In this document: positions 8,953-19,426 of the stretch, piece after piece
How the letters are laid out: every line of letters starts with the position of its first letter
Numbering within the stretch: the first letter of the stretch is position 1
Notes under the pieces: model-generated
Told to the model about the DNA's origin: nothing
What the model saw: the letters and a program-made list of their open reading frames with translations, nothing else
Database searches by the model: none
Assembly (NCBI RefSeq): GCF_001591665.1
Contig: NZ_BCVI01000015.1
Span: forward strand, 1-64,000
Direction of reading: 5' to 3'
DNA length: 64,000 nt
Source: Neobacillus soli NBRC 102451
GTDB taxonomy: Bacteria; Bacillota; Bacilli; Bacillales; Cytobacillaceae
Program-made: the position numbers and the translations under genes

Positions 8953-8978
8953 TAGCGCCTTGGTGCTGAAGCTGGATA
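8953..8978 (+). repeat. Short dispersed repeat, copy 3
   Basis: TAGCGCCTTGGTGCTGAAGC then TGGATA lies between the pheS stop and the pheT ribosome site and matches the elements at 39-64 and 3976-4006 (opposite strand). Confidence 0.55.
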
Positions 8979-8995
8979 ACAAGGAGGATGACGAC

Positions 8996-11410
8996 ATGTT
9001 CGTTTCATATAAATGGCTCGAAGATTATATCGATTTAACTGGAGTAACCGCAGCTGAATTGGCGGAAAAAATCACTAAAAGCGGGATTGAAGTGGAAGGC
9101 GTTGAAATTCTTAACGAAGGCATTAAAGGGGTTGTAGTCGGTCACGTACTTGAACGCGTGCAGCACCCAAATGCCGATAAATTAAGCAAATGTCTTGTTG
9201 ATGTTGGCGAAGACCAGCCTGTACAAATTATTTGCGGTGCACCGAATGTGGCACAAGGACAAAAGGTTGCCGTGGCTAAGGCTGGTGCTGTTTTACCGGG
9301 TAATTTTAAAATTAAGCGGGCGAAGCTTCGCGGTGAAGAATCGAACGGAATGATTTGTTCCCTAACTGAGCTTGGGATGGAAGGCAAGGTTGTTCCGAAA
9401 GAATATTCCGAGGGGATCTTTGTTTTTCCAGCCGATGCTGAAGTTGGAGTAGATGCTCTTGCTTTGTTAAATAGAGACGATGAAGTCCTAGAGCTTAGTT
9501 TAACACCGAACCGTGCTGATTGCTTGAGCATGCTCGGGGTTGCCTATGAAGTAGCAGCCATTCTTGGCAGAGAGGTAAAGCTTCCGGAAACGAACCTCGA
9601 GCCGGCTGCTGAAAAAGCTTCTGATTATGTAAAAATAGTTGTTGAGGCAAAAGAAGATAACCCGTTATATGTGGCAAAACTGATTAAAAATGTAAAAATC
9701 GGTCCGTCACCACTATGGATGCAGACGCGACTAATGTCAGCGGGCATTCGTCCACATAATAATGTCGTTGATATTACGAACTATATTTTATTAGAATACG
9801 GTCAGCCGTTACATGCGTTTGATTATGAACGTTTAGGATCCAAGGAAATCCTTGTCCGCCGTGCAGTAGATGGTGAAAAGTTTATAACGCTTGATGATAC
9901 AGAACGGACATTAACATCTGAACATCTTGTGATTACCAATGGTGTAGAGCCTGTTGCCCTTGCTGGTGTGATGGGCGGAGCGAATTCAGAGGTATCATCA
10001 GACACAACTACTGTTTTATTAGAATCAGCTTATTTTAGTGGTGGAACCGTTAGAAAAGCATCGAAAGACCACGGCTTAAGAAGTGAAGCAAGCGCTCGTT
10101 TTGAAAAAGGTGTGGATCCGAAGCGCGTTCGAGCAGCAGGTGAACGTGCGGCTTACTTAATGGCGATGTACGCCGGCGGTGAAGTTTTAGAAGGAGCAGC
10201 CGAAGCTGATACACTTACCATTGAGCCAGCAGTTGTTTCAATTACTTTAGAAAAAATTAATCGTGTCCTTGGTACGGAACTTGTAATGGCAGATGTAAAA
10301 GATATCTTCAACCGTCTTCAATTTCCGGTGAGTATTGAAGGAGATTTGATTACGGTAACGGCTCCAACGCGCCGCGGCGATATCAGAATTGAAGAAGATT
10401 TAGTGGAAGAGGTTGCACGTTTGTATGGTTATGACAATATTCCGATGACCCTCCCAATTGGTTCATCCACTCCAGGGAATTTATCGGACTATCAGAAGAA
10501 GCGCCGTGAAGTTCGTCAATATCTTGAAGGGGCAGGCTTGTACCAGGCTGTTACTTATTCTTTAACAAGTGAAGATAAAGCCACCCAATTTGCTCTTGAA
10601 CAACGCGATACCATTCGTTTAGCAATGCCAATGAGTGAAGAGCGCAGCGTGCTTCGCTTAAGCATCATGCCGCAGCTATTAGAAGTATTGAAATATAACA
10701 GTGCCCGTCAAAATGACAGCCTAGCAGTGTATGAAACCGGCGCCGTATTCTTGGCCAATGGGGTAGACTCACTTCCGGTTGAAAAAGAACATTTAGCAGG
10801 GGCCATTACGGGACTAATGCTGAATAATTCATGGCAGGGTGAAAAGAAGGCAGTTGACTTCTACGTTGTCAAAGGAATTTTAGAAGGAATGTTTGCGAAG
10901 CTTGGCCTTACAGAGCGTGTCCAATACGTTCAAGCACAGGTGGAGGGAATGCATCCTGGCCGTACAGCGGAAATCCTTCTAGGCAGCGAGAAAATCGGCT
11001 TTGTCGGCCAAGTACACCCAAATGTTCAAAAAGAACTTGATTTGAAAGATACGTATGTATTCGAACTTTCATTGAAAGCAGTGCTCGAAGCAAACGCACC
11101 AGTGTTACAATACGAAGCCATCCCACGCTTCCCATCAATCACAAGAGACATTGCCCTTGTGGTAAACAGAGAAACGGTGTCAGGCACCTTAAGAGAGATC
11201 ATTTTAACAGCAGGTGCTCCGCTTCTGAAAGAGGTTCATGTGTTTGATTTATATGAGGGTGACAAGATGGAGGAAGGCAAAAAATCAATTGCTTTTTCAT
11301 TAAAATATCTTGCTCCGGAGCGTACACTGACGGATGAAGAAGTTACCAAGGTTCATGAGCGAGTGCTTGATGCTTTAAAAGAAAAAGCAGGCGCGGTTTT
11401 AAGAGGTTAA
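8996..11410 (+). CDS. pheT: Phenylalanyl-tRNA synthetase beta subunit
   Basis: Beta chain of the phenylalanyl-tRNA synthetase, 804 residues. Domains in order: N-terminal OB-fold EMAP-like tRNA-binding domain (about 40-150, [16 protein letters not shown]), B3/B4 editing domain (about 210-400), B5 domain (about 405-475), catalytic-like core, and the C-terminal ferredoxin-like anticodon-binding domain (about 710-804). The ATG at 8996 follows AAGGAGG. Inside the last domain, 11176-11188 is an exact GGTGTCAGGCACC, part of codons for VSGT, the repeat also found in intergenic hairpins. Confidence 0.97.
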   Translation: MFVSYKWLEDYIDLTGVTAAELAEKITKSGIEVEGVEILNEGIKGVVVGHVLERVQHPNADKLSKCLVDVGEDQPVQIICGAPNVAQGQKVAVAKAGAVLPGNFKIKRAKLRGEESNGMICSLTELGMEGKVVPKEYSEGIFVFPADAEVGVDALALLNRDDEVLELSLTPNRADCLSMLGVAYEVAAILGREVKLPETNLEPAAEKASDYVKIVVEAKEDNPLYVAKLIKNVKIGPSPLWMQTRLMSAGIRPHNNVVDITNYILLEYGQPLHAFDYERLGSKEILVRRAVDGEKFITLDDTERTLTSEHLVITNGVEPVALAGVMGGANSEVSSDTTTVLLESAYFSGGTVRKASKDHGLRSEASARFEKGVDPKRVRAAGERAAYLMAMYAGGEVLEGAAEADTLTIEPAVVSITLEKINRVLGTELVMADVKDIFNRLQFPVSIEGDLITVTAPTRRGDIRIEEDLVEEVARLYGYDNIPMTLPIGSSTPGNLSDYQKKRREVRQYLEGAGLYQAVTYSLTSEDKATQFALEQRDTIRLAMPMSEERSVLRLSIMPQLLEVLKYNSARQNDSLAVYETGAVFLANGVDSLPVEKEHLAGAITGLMLNNSWQGEKKAVDFYVVKGILEGMFAKLGLTERVQYVQAQVEGMHPGRTAEILLGSEKIGFVGQVHPNVQKELDLKDTYVFELSLKAVLEANAPVLQYEAIPRFPSITRDIALVVNRETVSGTLREIILTAGAPLLKEVHVFDLYEGDKMEEGKKSIAFSLKYLAPERTLTDEEVTKVHERVLDALKEKAGAVLRG
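11176..11188 (+). repeat. GGTGTCAGGCACC inside pheT
   Basis: Exact copy of the 13-bp dispersed palindrome, read in frame as T-V-S-G-T (GTG TCA GGC ACC). Confidence 0.55.
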
Positions 11411-11416
11411 TCAATA

Positions 11417-11464
11417 GAGGCTGGCTCGAAATGTTAGATTTCGGGCTGGCCTTTTCTTTTTTTT
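11417..11464 (+). terminator. pheST terminator
   Basis: AGGCTGGCTCGAAAT (11418-11432) and ATTTCGGGCTGGCCT (11438-11452) form a 15-bp stem with wobbles, followed by a T-rich tract. Confidence 0.88.
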
Positions 11465-11473
11465 AGTGGGAAT

Positions 11474-11585
11474 ATCCGATTCGCTGATAAAATGTAAAAT
11501 TCGCTGATATATGGTGCAGATTCGCTGATAAATATGATAAATTCACTGATAAATTACTCAAAAGCACTGATAAAATTTAATAGAC
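11474..11585 (+). repeat. 21-bp tandem array 2 (ATTCGCTGATAAA type)
   Basis: TCGCTGAT or variants start at 11481, 11501, 11522, 11543 and 11564, spaced 20, 21, 21 and 21 bases. The unit is ATTCGCTGATAAA plus about 8 variable bases. It fills the gap between the pheT terminator and the NERD-domain gene. Apart from the array this gap shows no gene. Confidence 0.85.
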
Positions 11586-11673
11586 ATAAAACGTTAACGA
11601 ATTTCGCTAAAATTCGGCAGGAATCTTGATGGATTTTACGAAATTTTTATATAAAATGAAAGGAGTGATCATA

Positions 11674-12678
11674 TTGGTTATAAAAGAAAGGACAATTCCC
11701 TTAGTAATTCTAATTTTGCAGGCATTATGCCGCCGTCTGCCACTGAATTACCCTAAATATCAGCAAATTTTAGAGGAACTCGGAAGGAGGCAAGCGGGTT
11801 ACAAAGGAGAAGTAGCTCTAGATTATTATTTACGTCGCCTTCCAATTGATAAATACTTAATTCTCCACGATTTAAATCTTCCAGATGGTGATTATAATTG
11901 CCAAATTGATACTCTTCTCCTGACACCAGAATTCGCCTTAATAATTGAAGTGAAAAATATGGCCGGCAAATTAATTTTTGATACCGAAAATGAACAATTT
12001 CTCCAGATAAACAATGAAAAGGAAAAAGGTTATCAGTATCCGGTTGCCCAGGCAGAAAGGCATCAAGAGTACTTAAGGAAATTGATGGCTGAGCATAAAT
12101 TTCCCCAAGTCCCAATTGATTACCTAGTGGTCATCAGCAATAACTATTCCTCATATGTCATCACCGGAAAAAACGCTCATAAAGTGAAGCCACGGGTATG
12201 TAAGGCAGATGTTTTCAATAGTAAAATTAAGTATTTTGAGAAACTATATTCTGAGCCAGTCCTCAGTACGAAAGATCTTCGGAAACTGAGCCGACTTCTC
12301 GTAAAAATGAATACAATCCCGACAAATTATATTTTAAATAAATATGAAATTAATAAGACAGATTTAATAACCGGTGTTTTTGGCCCAGCTTGCAATCATT
12401 TTCCCCTTATTCGTAAGAAACAGAAATGGTACTGCATCAAGTGTGGTGAATATTCAAACGATGCTCATATACAAGCGCTGACGGATTACTTTTTACTTAT
12501 TGATACGAAAATAACAAATCAGCAGTTTCGTGAGTTTGCTCATTTAGATTCTATCGATACCGCTGGGAGATTGCTGCGTTCTGCAAATCTAATTCAATCC
12601 GGAACAAAAAGGATGCGCACGTACTCCCCAGTTAAATTCCCGTGGGATGATTGCGTCAAAAAATCGATTCGCAAATAA
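11674..12678 (+). CDS. NERD-domain protein (nuclease-related)
   Basis: Unknown protein, 334 residues, with an N-terminal hydrophobic patch and a NERD domain (about residues 45-160): GYKGEVALDYYL, then CQIDTLLLTPEFALIIEVKNMAGKL, which carries the D...ExK pattern of the restriction-endonuclease-like fold. The C-terminal third has CNHFPLIRKKQKWYCIKCGEYS (a possible zinc knuckle) and an HTH-like tail. NERD proteins are inferred nucleases in DNA or RNA processing, without a settled role. TTG at 11674 is set by AAAGGAG; upstream ATGs lack a site. The gene is an accessory insertion between pheT and rnhC, bounded by 21-bp arrays on both sides, and its last codons (IRK-stop) lie in the first repeat unit. 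Confidence 0.75.
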   Translation: MVIKERTIPLVILILQALCRRLPLNYPKYQQILEELGRRQAGYKGEVALDYYLRRLPIDKYLILHDLNLPDGDYNCQIDTLLLTPEFALIIEVKNMAGKLIFDTENEQFLQINNEKEKGYQYPVAQAERHQEYLRKLMAEHKFPQVPIDYLVVISNNYSSYVITGKNAHKVKPRVCKADVFNSKIKYFEKLYSEPVLSTKDLRKLSRLLVKMNTIPTNYILNKYEINKTDLITGVFGPACNHFPLIRKKQKWYCIKCGEYSNDAHIQALTDYFLLIDTKITNQQFREFAHLDSIDTAGRLLRSANLIQSGTKRMRTYSPVKFPWDDCVKKSIRK

Positions 12679-12773
12679 AACAGGGTAATTCGCAAATAAA
12701 AGGCTCGAATTCGCAAATAAAATACCCAGATTCGCAAATAAACCGTATATTTTCGCAAATAAAATATTTAAGA
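12667..12773 (+). repeat. 21-bp tandem array 3 (ATTCGCAAATAAA type)
   Basis: Five units start at 12667, 12688, 12709, 12730 and 12751, exactly 21 bases apart. Each has the conserved 13-mer ATTCGCAAATAAA (the last begins TTTCGC) and 8 variable bases. The first unit supplies the final codons and stop of the preceding gene. Confidence 0.9.
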
Positions 12774-12883
12774 GGTAATTGTCCTTTACTAAAATAGGCC
12801 AAAATGACTATTTTGCTCGACGAATCTATTACTTTTTTGAAAAATTACTATCAAATTAAAAGTTATTAGTTAAAAATTCGTTG

Positions 12884-12945
12884 ATTCGCCAATAAACAGG
12901 TAGAATTCACACAAAATCAACCGATTTACAATAAATTTTCCTGTT
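12884..12945 (+). repeat. Decayed 21-bp units
   Basis: ATTCGCCAATAAA at 12884, ATTCACACAAAA at 12905 and ATTTACAATAAA at 12924 resemble eroded units of the adjacent array, spaced 21 and 19 bases. The rest of 12774-12953 holds no gene I can see. Confidence 0.45.
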
Positions 12946-12953
12946 AAGATAGC

Positions 12954-12996
12954 AAAAGAGGCTGCCCACCACCTAACCCATGGGGCAACCTCTTTA
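12954..12996 (-). terminator. Terminator of rnhC-pcd unit
   Basis: AAAGAGGCTGCCC and GGGCAACCTCTTT form a 13-bp stem with one mismatch just downstream of the minus-strand gene, followed by T residues on that strand. Confidence 0.85.
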
Positions 12997-12999
12997 AAA

Positions 13000-13290
13000 T
13001 TAAATTTTTCCATAAATAACATCATAGTTTTTCGCCAAGGCAACATCTAAATCGGTCAATCCCCCCGCATTCCATGAGGTTAGCCTTAACGTCACTAATT
13101 TATAATCAATCGCAATAAACGGGTGATGATTTTTTTCCTCCGAAAGCGCAGCAATTTCATTTACGAACGCCACACCCTTTAAAAATTCCCGAAAACGATA
13201 TTTTTTTACAATAAATTTACCGTCTAATTTCCATCCTGTTAATTCAGCAACCGTTGAAGTAACTTCCGCTTCACTTAGTCGATTCGCCAC
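13000..13290 (-). CDS. Pterin-4a-carbinolamine dehydratase
   Basis: Predicted 4a-hydroxytetrahydrobiopterin dehydratase, which recycles pterin cofactor after aromatic hydroxylation. 96 residues, the usual length, from the GTG at 13290 with GGAGGGG just upstream; an in-frame ATG at 13335 is before that site. The active-site pattern E-K-N-H-H-P is present, followed by SWNAGGLTDLDVALA, which fits the family's histidine/tryptophan and aspartate positions. It lies 59 bases behind rnhC on the same strand, so is probably co-transcribed. No aromatic amino-acid hydroxylase is seen nearby, so its partner is unclear. Confidence 0.85.
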   Translation of the reverse strand: MANRLSEAEVTSTVAELTGWKLDGKFIVKKYRFREFLKGVAFVNEIAALSEEKNHHPFIAIDYKLVTLRLTSWNAGGLTDLDVALAKNYDVIYGKI

Positions 13291-13349
13291 TAATACCCCT
13301 CCAAACACCGTTTCTTTATATTTATTCGATAGCATCCCGAAAAAACAAC

Positions 13350-14306
13350 CTAGTTCCTCTTTTTATTTACAATCGCCAGCGCTTTATCAGTATTAGCGAA
13401 ATGGAGCTTAACGAAAGATGGCAGGATGTCTCGCCCTTTATTGACAATCAGTTTTGCAGCGGCAACATCAACCTGGGCCCCGGCACCTTTCGGAATTTTA
13501 AAGCCGGCCGCCTCGCTAAGTTTATCAATATATTGGACAAAGGCATAGCGGGCGAGAATGCTTGCAGCCGCAACCGCCAAATGGATGCCTTCCGCTTTCG
13601 TGCTAAAACAAACATCTTCTCTAGCAATCGCTTTTTGCCCCTTCAAGTGTTGAAAATAGGTACTCGCCTGAACAAATTGATCGATAAGGATCGCCTCAGG
13701 CTTTACCGGTGAAATTTTCCCCAGCACATTTAAAATTGCCTGATTATGAAGGATGGCCTTCATTTTTCCTTGCGACCACCCCGCTTGTTGAACCTGATTA
13801 TATTTTTCGTTTTTAAGAGTCATTAAGCTAAAGGGAACAATATCCTTGATGACCTTGGCAATCGCAATAATTTTTTCATCATTTAAATCCTTTGAATCGC
13901 GCACACCTAATTCCTTTAATAACGGGATATCTTCTTTTCTAACATAAGCAGCAACAACAGTAATCGGGCCGAAAAAGTCACCGGTACCAACTTCATCTGA
14001 GCCAATTACGGACATCCCGCCGATCCCAAGAGGCAGGTCGCCCTTCGCTGCTGCCGCAGATTTCCCTTTGGAAGCAACCGTCTTTTTAGCTGGTGCACTA
14101 GCACTGCCTCCCCATTTACTTGCTTCTTTTTCACAATCATTCCCCTGGAACAGCACTTTTCCGGATTTATATGCTGTGATCATACAGGCGGGAGTTTTCG
14201 CAGCAAACACACTTCCTGGTATGTTTTTATCTAAAAGATTCTTTCCATAATAACTTTTCATTTCAATAATCTTATTCATTTCCAGATTAATAACAACATT
14301 ACCCAT
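13350..14306 (-). CDS. rnhC: Ribonuclease HIII
   Basis: Cleaves RNA in RNA-DNA hybrids; 318 residues from the ATG at 14306 (MGNVVINLEMNKI). An N-terminal TBP-like substrate-binding domain (about 1-90, with TPACMITAYKSGKVLFQG) and a low-complexity lysine/alanine linker precede the catalytic RNase H domain, where SDEVGTGDFFGP supplies the first Asp-Glu pair and RDSKDLND follows. The TBP-like domain and GTGDFFGP distinguish it from RNase HII. It is divergent from zapA, as in B. subtilis. The ribosome site is weak; a slightly longer start cannot be excluded. Confidence 0.93.
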   Translation of the reverse strand: MGNVVINLEMNKIIEMKSYYGKNLLDKNIPGSVFAAKTPACMITAYKSGKVLFQGNDCEKEASKWGGSASAPAKKTVASKGKSAAAAKGDLPLGIGGMSVIGSDEVGTGDFFGPITVVAAYVRKEDIPLLKELGVRDSKDLNDEKIIAIAKVIKDIVPFSLMTLKNEKYNQVQQAGWSQGKMKAILHNQAILNVLGKISPVKPEAILIDQFVQASTYFQHLKGQKAIAREDVCFSTKAEGIHLAVAAASILARYAFVQYIDKLSEAAGFKIPKGAGAQVDVAAAKLIVNKGRDILPSFVKLHFANTDKALAIVNKKRN

Positions 14307-14379
14307 TGTAAAACACCACATTTCTAGTAAATATAAAATACCTCTTAAATTGTTTGACTTTTCGACTTCTATTAATTCG

Positions 14380-14388
14380 TGTTATGAT
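14380..14388 (+). promoter_or_regulatory. Extended -10 promoter of zapA
   Basis: TGTTATGAT fits TG-N-TATAAT with one mismatch, 35 bases before the zapA start. A TTGACT at 14354-14359 is too far upstream to be a standard -35. Confidence 0.45.
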
Positions 14389-14422
14389 ATAGAGTAGGAT
14401 TCGCTGAATGGAGGCATTTACG

Positions 14423-14683
14423 TTGTCAAATACACAAAAAAACAGAACAACCGTTGATATATACGGACAGCAATACGTCATTATGGGTACCGAAAGTCCA
14501 AGTCATATTCGGAATGTGGCATCATTAGTTGACGATAAAATGCGCGAAATCAGTTTTAGGAATCCAACTCTAGACTCGGGTAAACTCGCCGTTTTAACAG
14601 CCGTAAATGCAGTCAATGATTATCTGAAAATGAAAGACCAACTGGAACGGCTCCAATCAGAACTACTAAAAGAAAAGGACTAA
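14423..14683 (+). CDS. zapA: Cell division protein ZapA
   Basis: Promotes FtsZ bundling at the division ring. 86 residues from the TTG at 14423, which follows ATGGAGG; the ATG at 14408 is part of that site. The globular head (KTTVDIYGQQYVIMGT-like, SHIRNVASLVDDKMREI) and a C-terminal coiled coil (about 55-86) match bacillar ZapA. It is followed 6 bases later by yshB. Confidence 0.93.
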   Translation: MSNTQKNRTTVDIYGQQYVIMGTESPSHIRNVASLVDDKMREISFRNPTLDSGKLAVLTAVNAVNDYLKMKDQLERLQSELLKEKD

Positions 14684-14689
14684 ATAATC

Positions 14690-15211
14690 ATGGTGGATTT
14701 AGCAATTATCATACTTTTAATTATGGGATTTTTCATAGGCCTTAAAAGAGGCTTAATTCTGCAGCTTGTTCATTTCATAGGTTTTATTATTGCATACATA
14801 GCCGCATATTCATACTACGCCGAGCTGGCACCAAAGTTAACGCTGTGGATTCCCTATCCGAACTTTGGAAATTTGGCTGCGTTAAAAATATTAACGGATA
14901 GCAGTGATATGGAAACCGCCTTCTATCGTGCCATTGCCTTTGTTATCATCTTTTTTGCGGCAAAGGTGATCATGCAAATTATTGGCTCCATGCTTGATTT
15001 TGTCGCCCATCTGCCCGTACTTAAGCAGTTAAATGTATGGGCGGGAGGCATCTTTGGATTCCTCGAAGTCTATTTAGTTATTTTTATTTTATTATATATT
15101 GCTGCGTTAATTCCAATGGAACTTCTCCAAACTCCCTTGGACCATTCCGTTCTAGCGAAGGCAATTGTAAATCACACGCCTATCCTTTCACAGCAAATAA
15201 AGAACCTGTGA
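14690..15211 (+). CDS. yshB: CvpA family membrane protein YshB
   Basis: Integral membrane protein of the CvpA (colicin V production) family, 173 residues with about four membrane segments (roughly 5-25, 28-48, 80-103, 118-140). The family's biochemical role is not settled. It starts 6 bases after zapA and is closed by a strong terminator, so it forms a two-gene unit with zapA. Confidence 0.85.
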   Translation: MVDLAIIILLIMGFFIGLKRGLILQLVHFIGFIIAYIAAYSYYAELAPKLTLWIPYPNFGNLAALKILTDSSDMETAFYRAIAFVIIFFAAKVIMQIIGSMLDFVAHLPVLKQLNVWAGGIFGFLEVYLVIFILLYIAALIPMELLQTPLDHSVLAKAIVNHTPILSQQIKNL

Positions 15212-15233
15212 ATTGAATATTTTAGCTGCTTAT

Positions 15234-15260
15234 AACTTCTCTGTAGCAGAGAAGTTTTTC
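15234..15260 (+). terminator. zapA-yshB terminator
   Basis: Perfect 10-bp stem AACTTCTCTG / CAGAGAAGTT with a 3-base loop and T run. Confidence 0.92.
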
Positions 15261-15316
15261 TTTTCTCCCATAAATAAGCTAAAATGAAGAGGCAATATAC
15301 AAGGCAGGTGGATAAC

Positions 15317-17035
15317 ATGGAAATGAATAAAAAGGAATTACTTCGTTTATTAGAAACGATTGCTATTTATATGGAATTAAAAGGGGAGAACCCATTTAAG
15401 GTTTCAGCCTTCCGAAAGGCAGCCGGGGCGCTCGAAGCAGATGAACGAGACTTATCGGAAATTGAGGACTATACAACGATAGCGGGAATCGGTAAAGGTA
15501 CTGCAGCTGTCATTGATGAATACATAAAAGAGGGATCCTCATCAGTATTAAAAGAGCTGAAGGAGGAAGTTCCCACAGGCTTGATCCCGTTACTGCAGCT
15601 CCCTGGCCTTGGCGGCAAGAAAATCGCCAAACTCTACAAGGAGTTAGGGATTACAGATGTCTCTAGTTTAAAGAAAGCCTGTGAAGCAGAGCAAGTCCAA
15701 GCACTAGCAGGTTTTGGTAAAAAGACAGAAGAAAAAATCTTAAGCGCGATTGCCAATGTCGGCACAAGACCAGAACGCCTGCCGCTGGCATATATGCTTC
15801 CAATTGCTCAGCAAATTGAAGCATGGCTTACGGAACTACCGGATATCAATCGTTTTTCAAGGGCCGGCAGTCTAAGAAGAATGAGAGAAACAATTAAAGA
15901 TCTTGATTTTATTATCGCAACGAATCAACCCACAAGCGTCCGTCAGCATCTGCTAGAATTGCCGAATATAAAAGAGGTTATTGGTGCCGGCGATACAAAG
16001 GTTTCCATAGTTATCGAACGCGACTATGATGTTTCCGTCGATTTTCGCCTGGTCAAACCAGAGGAATTTATCACTACCTTACACCATTTTACTGGATCGA
16101 AGGAACATAATGTCCGGATGAGGCAGCTGGCGAAAGAGCGCGGTGAGAAAATCAGTGAATACGGTGTGGAAAACGTCGAGACAGGAGAATTTCGTACCTT
16201 TGCATCGGAAGAAGAATTTTTCCAGCATTTTGACCTCCCGTTTATTCCACCTGAGATTAGGGAAGATGGGAAAGAGGTCGAGACATTCTCCCCCGCTGAG
16301 GAGTTAATCGAGCTAGAAGATATCAAGGGTGATCTTCATATGCATTCAACCTGGAGTGACGGTGCCCATTCCATTACACAAATGGCAGAAGCATGCCGCG
16401 CCAGGGGTTATCAATATATGGCCATTACCGACCATTCGCAGTATTTAAAGGTTGCTAACGGACTAACAAAAGAAAGACTGCTGAAACAAAGAGAAGAAAT
16501 TAAAAAATTAAATGAAAAATACGAGGATTTTCTAATCCTATCCGGGGTGGAAATGGACATCCTGCCGGACGGGACATTGGACTTTGAGGATGAGTTTCTT
16601 GCTGACATGGATTTCGTTATTGCCTCGATTCATTCTGCTTTTTCCCAATCAAAGGAAAAGATTATGGAGCGGCTAAAAACAGCGTTAACGAATGCCCATG
16701 TTGATTTAATTGCCCATCCTACCGGCAGAAAAATCGGCCGCCGCCAAGGATACGATATCGACATCGATTTACTGATTGAACTGGCAAAAGAAACCAATAC
16801 GGCTTTAGAATTGAATGCCAATCCCAATCGGCTTGACCTTGCCTCTGAACATTTACGAAAGGCACAGGATGCTGGTGTGAAAATCCTCATCAATACGGAT
16901 GCCCATAAAATGGATACCTTAAAGCATATGGAAATTGGTGTATCCACCGCCAAGAAAGGTTGGATTAAAAAATCATCCGTAATAAACGCACTCGACAAGA
17001 ATGACTTACTGGAGTTTTTGCATAATCGAAACTAA
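15317..17035 (+). CDS. polX: DNA polymerase/3'-5' exonuclease PolX
   Basis: Family X gap-filling DNA polymerase with a C-terminal PHP exonuclease, acting in base excision repair. 572 residues from the ATG at 15317 (GGCAGGTGG upstream). Domains: helix-hairpin-helix 8-kDa region (about 1-150), polymerase palm with the catalytic pair in DLDFIIA (about 198-204) and DVSVDF (about 243-248), and PHP domain with [11 protein letters not shown] (about 336-346), [17 protein letters not shown] and NTDAHKM metal sites. Followed 14 bases later by mutS2. Confidence 0.95.
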   Translation: MEMNKKELLRLLETIAIYMELKGENPFKVSAFRKAAGALEADERDLSEIEDYTTIAGIGKGTAAVIDEYIKEGSSSVLKELKEEVPTGLIPLLQLPGLGGKKIAKLYKELGITDVSSLKKACEAEQVQALAGFGKKTEEKILSAIANVGTRPERLPLAYMLPIAQQIEAWLTELPDINRFSRAGSLRRMRETIKDLDFIIATNQPTSVRQHLLELPNIKEVIGAGDTKVSIVIERDYDVSVDFRLVKPEEFITTLHHFTGSKEHNVRMRQLAKERGEKISEYGVENVETGEFRTFASEEEFFQHFDLPFIPPEIREDGKEVETFSPAEELIELEDIKGDLHMHSTWSDGAHSITQMAEACRARGYQYMAITDHSQYLKVANGLTKERLLKQREEIKKLNEKYEDFLILSGVEMDILPDGTLDFEDEFLADMDFVIASIHSAFSQSKEKIMERLKTALTNAHVDLIAHPTGRKIGRRQGYDIDIDLLIELAKETNTALELNANPNRLDLASEHLRKAQDAGVKILINTDAHKMDTLKHMEIGVSTAKKGWIKKSSVINALDKNDLLEFLHNRN

Positions 17036-17049
17036 GGGGGTTTAACTCC

Positions 17050-19407
17050 ATGCAAGAAAGAGCTTTAAAGGTATTAGAATTTACTAAAGTGAGAGAGCAG
17101 CTGTTAGAACATGCCGCCTCGTCACTTGGGAAAGAAAAGATAAAGAACCTAGTACCGTCAACTGATTTTGAAGAAGTGGTCAGACTTCAGGAGGAAACAG
17201 ACGAAGCGGCAACGGTCTTTCGCGTAAAAGGAACGGTCCCTCTCTCGGGTGTTCATGATATCCGTGCCCATATTAAGCGCTCGGTCATTGGCGGCGTTTT
17301 AAGCCCGCATGAACTTGTGCAAATCGCCAGTACCATCCATGCAAGCAGGCAAATGAAACGGTTTATCGAAGATTTTGCTGATGACAGAATTGAAATTCCG
17401 ATTTTATTAGAGCAGGCAGAGCGTATTATTCCCCTTGTTAATCTAGAGCAGGCAATTAAACTTGCCATTGACGAAAGCGGCGAGGTATTAGATAGTGCCA
17501 GCGAACTTTTGCGGACATTAAGGCATCAGCTCCGCTCCAATGAAGCAAGGGTCCGTGAAAAATTAGAGAGTATGATTCGCGGATCGAATGCCAGTAAAAT
17601 GCTGTCCGATGCGATTGTCACGATACGAAATGACCGCTTTGTTATTCCTGTTAAACAGGAATACCGCGGTCACTACGGCGGGATTATTCACGACCAAAGC
17701 GCATCGGGGCAAACATTATTTATCGAACCGCAGGTGATTGTCCAATTAAACAATCAATTGCAGGATATTCGTGTGAAAGAACAGCTGGAAATAGAAAGAA
17801 TCCTCGCGGAACTTTCTGCCCATACGGCCGAGCATGAGAATGAGCTCCAGGTCATTGTTGCTGTTTTAGCTAATTTGGACTTTATTTTTTCAAAAGCAAG
17901 ATACGGGAAACGAATGAAGGCATCGATGCCAATTATGAATAATGACGGGAGAATTGCTTTATATAAAGCAAGGCACCCGTTAATACCAATCGATGAGGTC
18001 GTTGCCAACGATATTATGCTTGGTGCCGAATTTACGACGATTGTGATTACGGGACCAAACACGGGTGGAAAAACGGTCACCTTAAAAACGCTGGGATTAT
18101 GCACCTTAATGGCTCAGGCGGGATTGCAGATTCCGGCCTATGACGGCTCAGAGCTGGCCGTCTTTGATGCTGTTTATGCCGATATTGGCGATGAACAGTC
18201 GATTGAACAAAGCTTAAGTACGTTTTCTTCCCATATGGTCAATATTGTTGAGATTTTAAAAAGAGTTGATTTTAAAAGCCTTGTTTTGTTTGACGAGCTT
18301 GGAGCGGGAACCGATCCCCAGGAGGGCGCGGCATTAGCCATTTCAATTTTAGATGAAGTGCACAAGCGGGGGGCACGAGTGATTGCCACGACACACTATC
18401 CAGAATTAAAAGCATATGGTTATAATCGTGAGGGTGTGTTGAACGCTAGTGTCGAGTTTGATGTTGAGACATTAAGCCCTACATATAAACTGTTGTTAGG
18501 AGTGCCAGGCCGGAGTAACGCCTTTGAAATCTCGAAACGATTAGGCTTAAATGATCGGGTCATCGAGGCTGCACGCTCGCATGTTAGTGAAGACACGAAC
18601 CAAATTGATAAAATGATTACTTCCCTTGAAACAAGTAAACGGCAGGCTGAAATGGAGCATCAGGAAGCCCGTGATTATTTAAGACAGGCTGAGAAGCTTC
18701 ATCAAGACCTGCAAAAACAAATGATTGATTTTTATGAGAACAAAGACTCAATGCTCGAAAAAGCAGCGGCCAAGGCTGCCGACATCATTGAAGACGCGAA
18801 ACTAGAGGCTGAGCAGGTCATTCGTGACCTCCGCAAAATGAGAACCGAAAAGCATGCCGAAATAAAAGAGCATGAATTAATTGATGCAAAGCGGCGCTTA
18901 GAAGAAGCGGCACCAGAAATTCAAAAATCAGTAAACCTAGTGAATAAGAAAAATAAAAAACCAACCTTTATGCCTGGTGATGAGGTCAAGGTCCTTACCT
19001 TCGACCAAAAAGGGACGCTCGTCGAAAAGGTTTCTTCCAATGAGTGGCAGGTTCAAATTGGCATTATGAAGATGAAAGTGAAAGAAAAGGATTTGGAATA
19101 TATGAGTACTCCGAAACAGACAGAAACGAAGCCGATGTCGATTGTAACAGGACGGGATTCAATCGTTAAACTGGAGCTGGATCTGCGCGGGGAAAGGTAT
19201 GATGCGGCACTTTTAAAAGTAGAGAAGTATATTGATGATGCCCTTCTATCCAGTTATCCACGTGTGTCAATTATCCATGGGAAGGGTACTGGTGCCTTAA
19301 GGCAAGGTGTGCAGGAATATCTAAGAAACCATCGTTCCGTTAAGAAAATTCGCTTTGGTGAAGCCGGGGAGGGCGGATCAGGCGTTACTATCGTTGAATT
19401 TAAATAA
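17050..19407 (+). CDS. mutS2: MutS2 ATPase/endonuclease
   Basis: MutS2 homologue, 785 residues. It has the MutS core and clamp (about 1-300), the ABC-type ATPase with Walker A GPNTGGKT (about 337-344), Walker [14 protein letters not shown] (about 415-427), a long coiled coil (about 520-640), and a C-terminal Smr domain (about 710-785) with LDLRGERYD and [12 protein letters not shown]. It lacks the mismatch-recognition domain of MutS. Known roles are suppression of recombination and rescue of collided ribosomes; which applies here is inference. Probably co-transcribed with polX and yshE. Confidence 0.95.
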   Translation: MQERALKVLEFTKVREQLLEHAASSLGKEKIKNLVPSTDFEEVVRLQEETDEAATVFRVKGTVPLSGVHDIRAHIKRSVIGGVLSPHELVQIASTIHASRQMKRFIEDFADDRIEIPILLEQAERIIPLVNLEQAIKLAIDESGEVLDSASELLRTLRHQLRSNEARVREKLESMIRGSNASKMLSDAIVTIRNDRFVIPVKQEYRGHYGGIIHDQSASGQTLFIEPQVIVQLNNQLQDIRVKEQLEIERILAELSAHTAEHENELQVIVAVLANLDFIFSKARYGKRMKASMPIMNNDGRIALYKARHPLIPIDEVVANDIMLGAEFTTIVITGPNTGGKTVTLKTLGLCTLMAQAGLQIPAYDGSELAVFDAVYADIGDEQSIEQSLSTFSSHMVNIVEILKRVDFKSLVLFDELGAGTDPQEGAALAISILDEVHKRGARVIATTHYPELKAYGYNREGVLNASVEFDVETLSPTYKLLLGVPGRSNAFEISKRLGLNDRVIEAARSHVSEDTNQIDKMITSLETSKRQAEMEHQEARDYLRQAEKLHQDLQKQMIDFYENKDSMLEKAAAKAADIIEDAKLEAEQVIRDLRKMRTEKHAEIKEHELIDAKRRLEEAAPEIQKSVNLVNKKNKKPTFMPGDEVKVLTFDQKGTLVEKVSSNEWQVQIGIMKMKVKEKDLEYMSTPKQTETKPMSIVTGRDSIVKLELDLRGERYDAALLKVEKYIDDALLSSYPRVSIIHGKGTGALRQGVQEYLRNHRSVKKIRFGEAGEGGSGVTIVEFK

Positions 19408-19426
19408 TGTCCGGGGAGAATAGGCA

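Noticed and set aside
12667-12773. Possible CRISPR array (conserved 13-mer with variable 8-mer)
   Set aside because: Repeat and spacer are far too short, there are no cas genes, and other arrays of the family show different cores.
14354-14388. TTGACT...TATGAT as a standard zapA promoter
   Set aside because: Spacer is 23 bases, too long; only the extended -10 reading was kept at low confidence.
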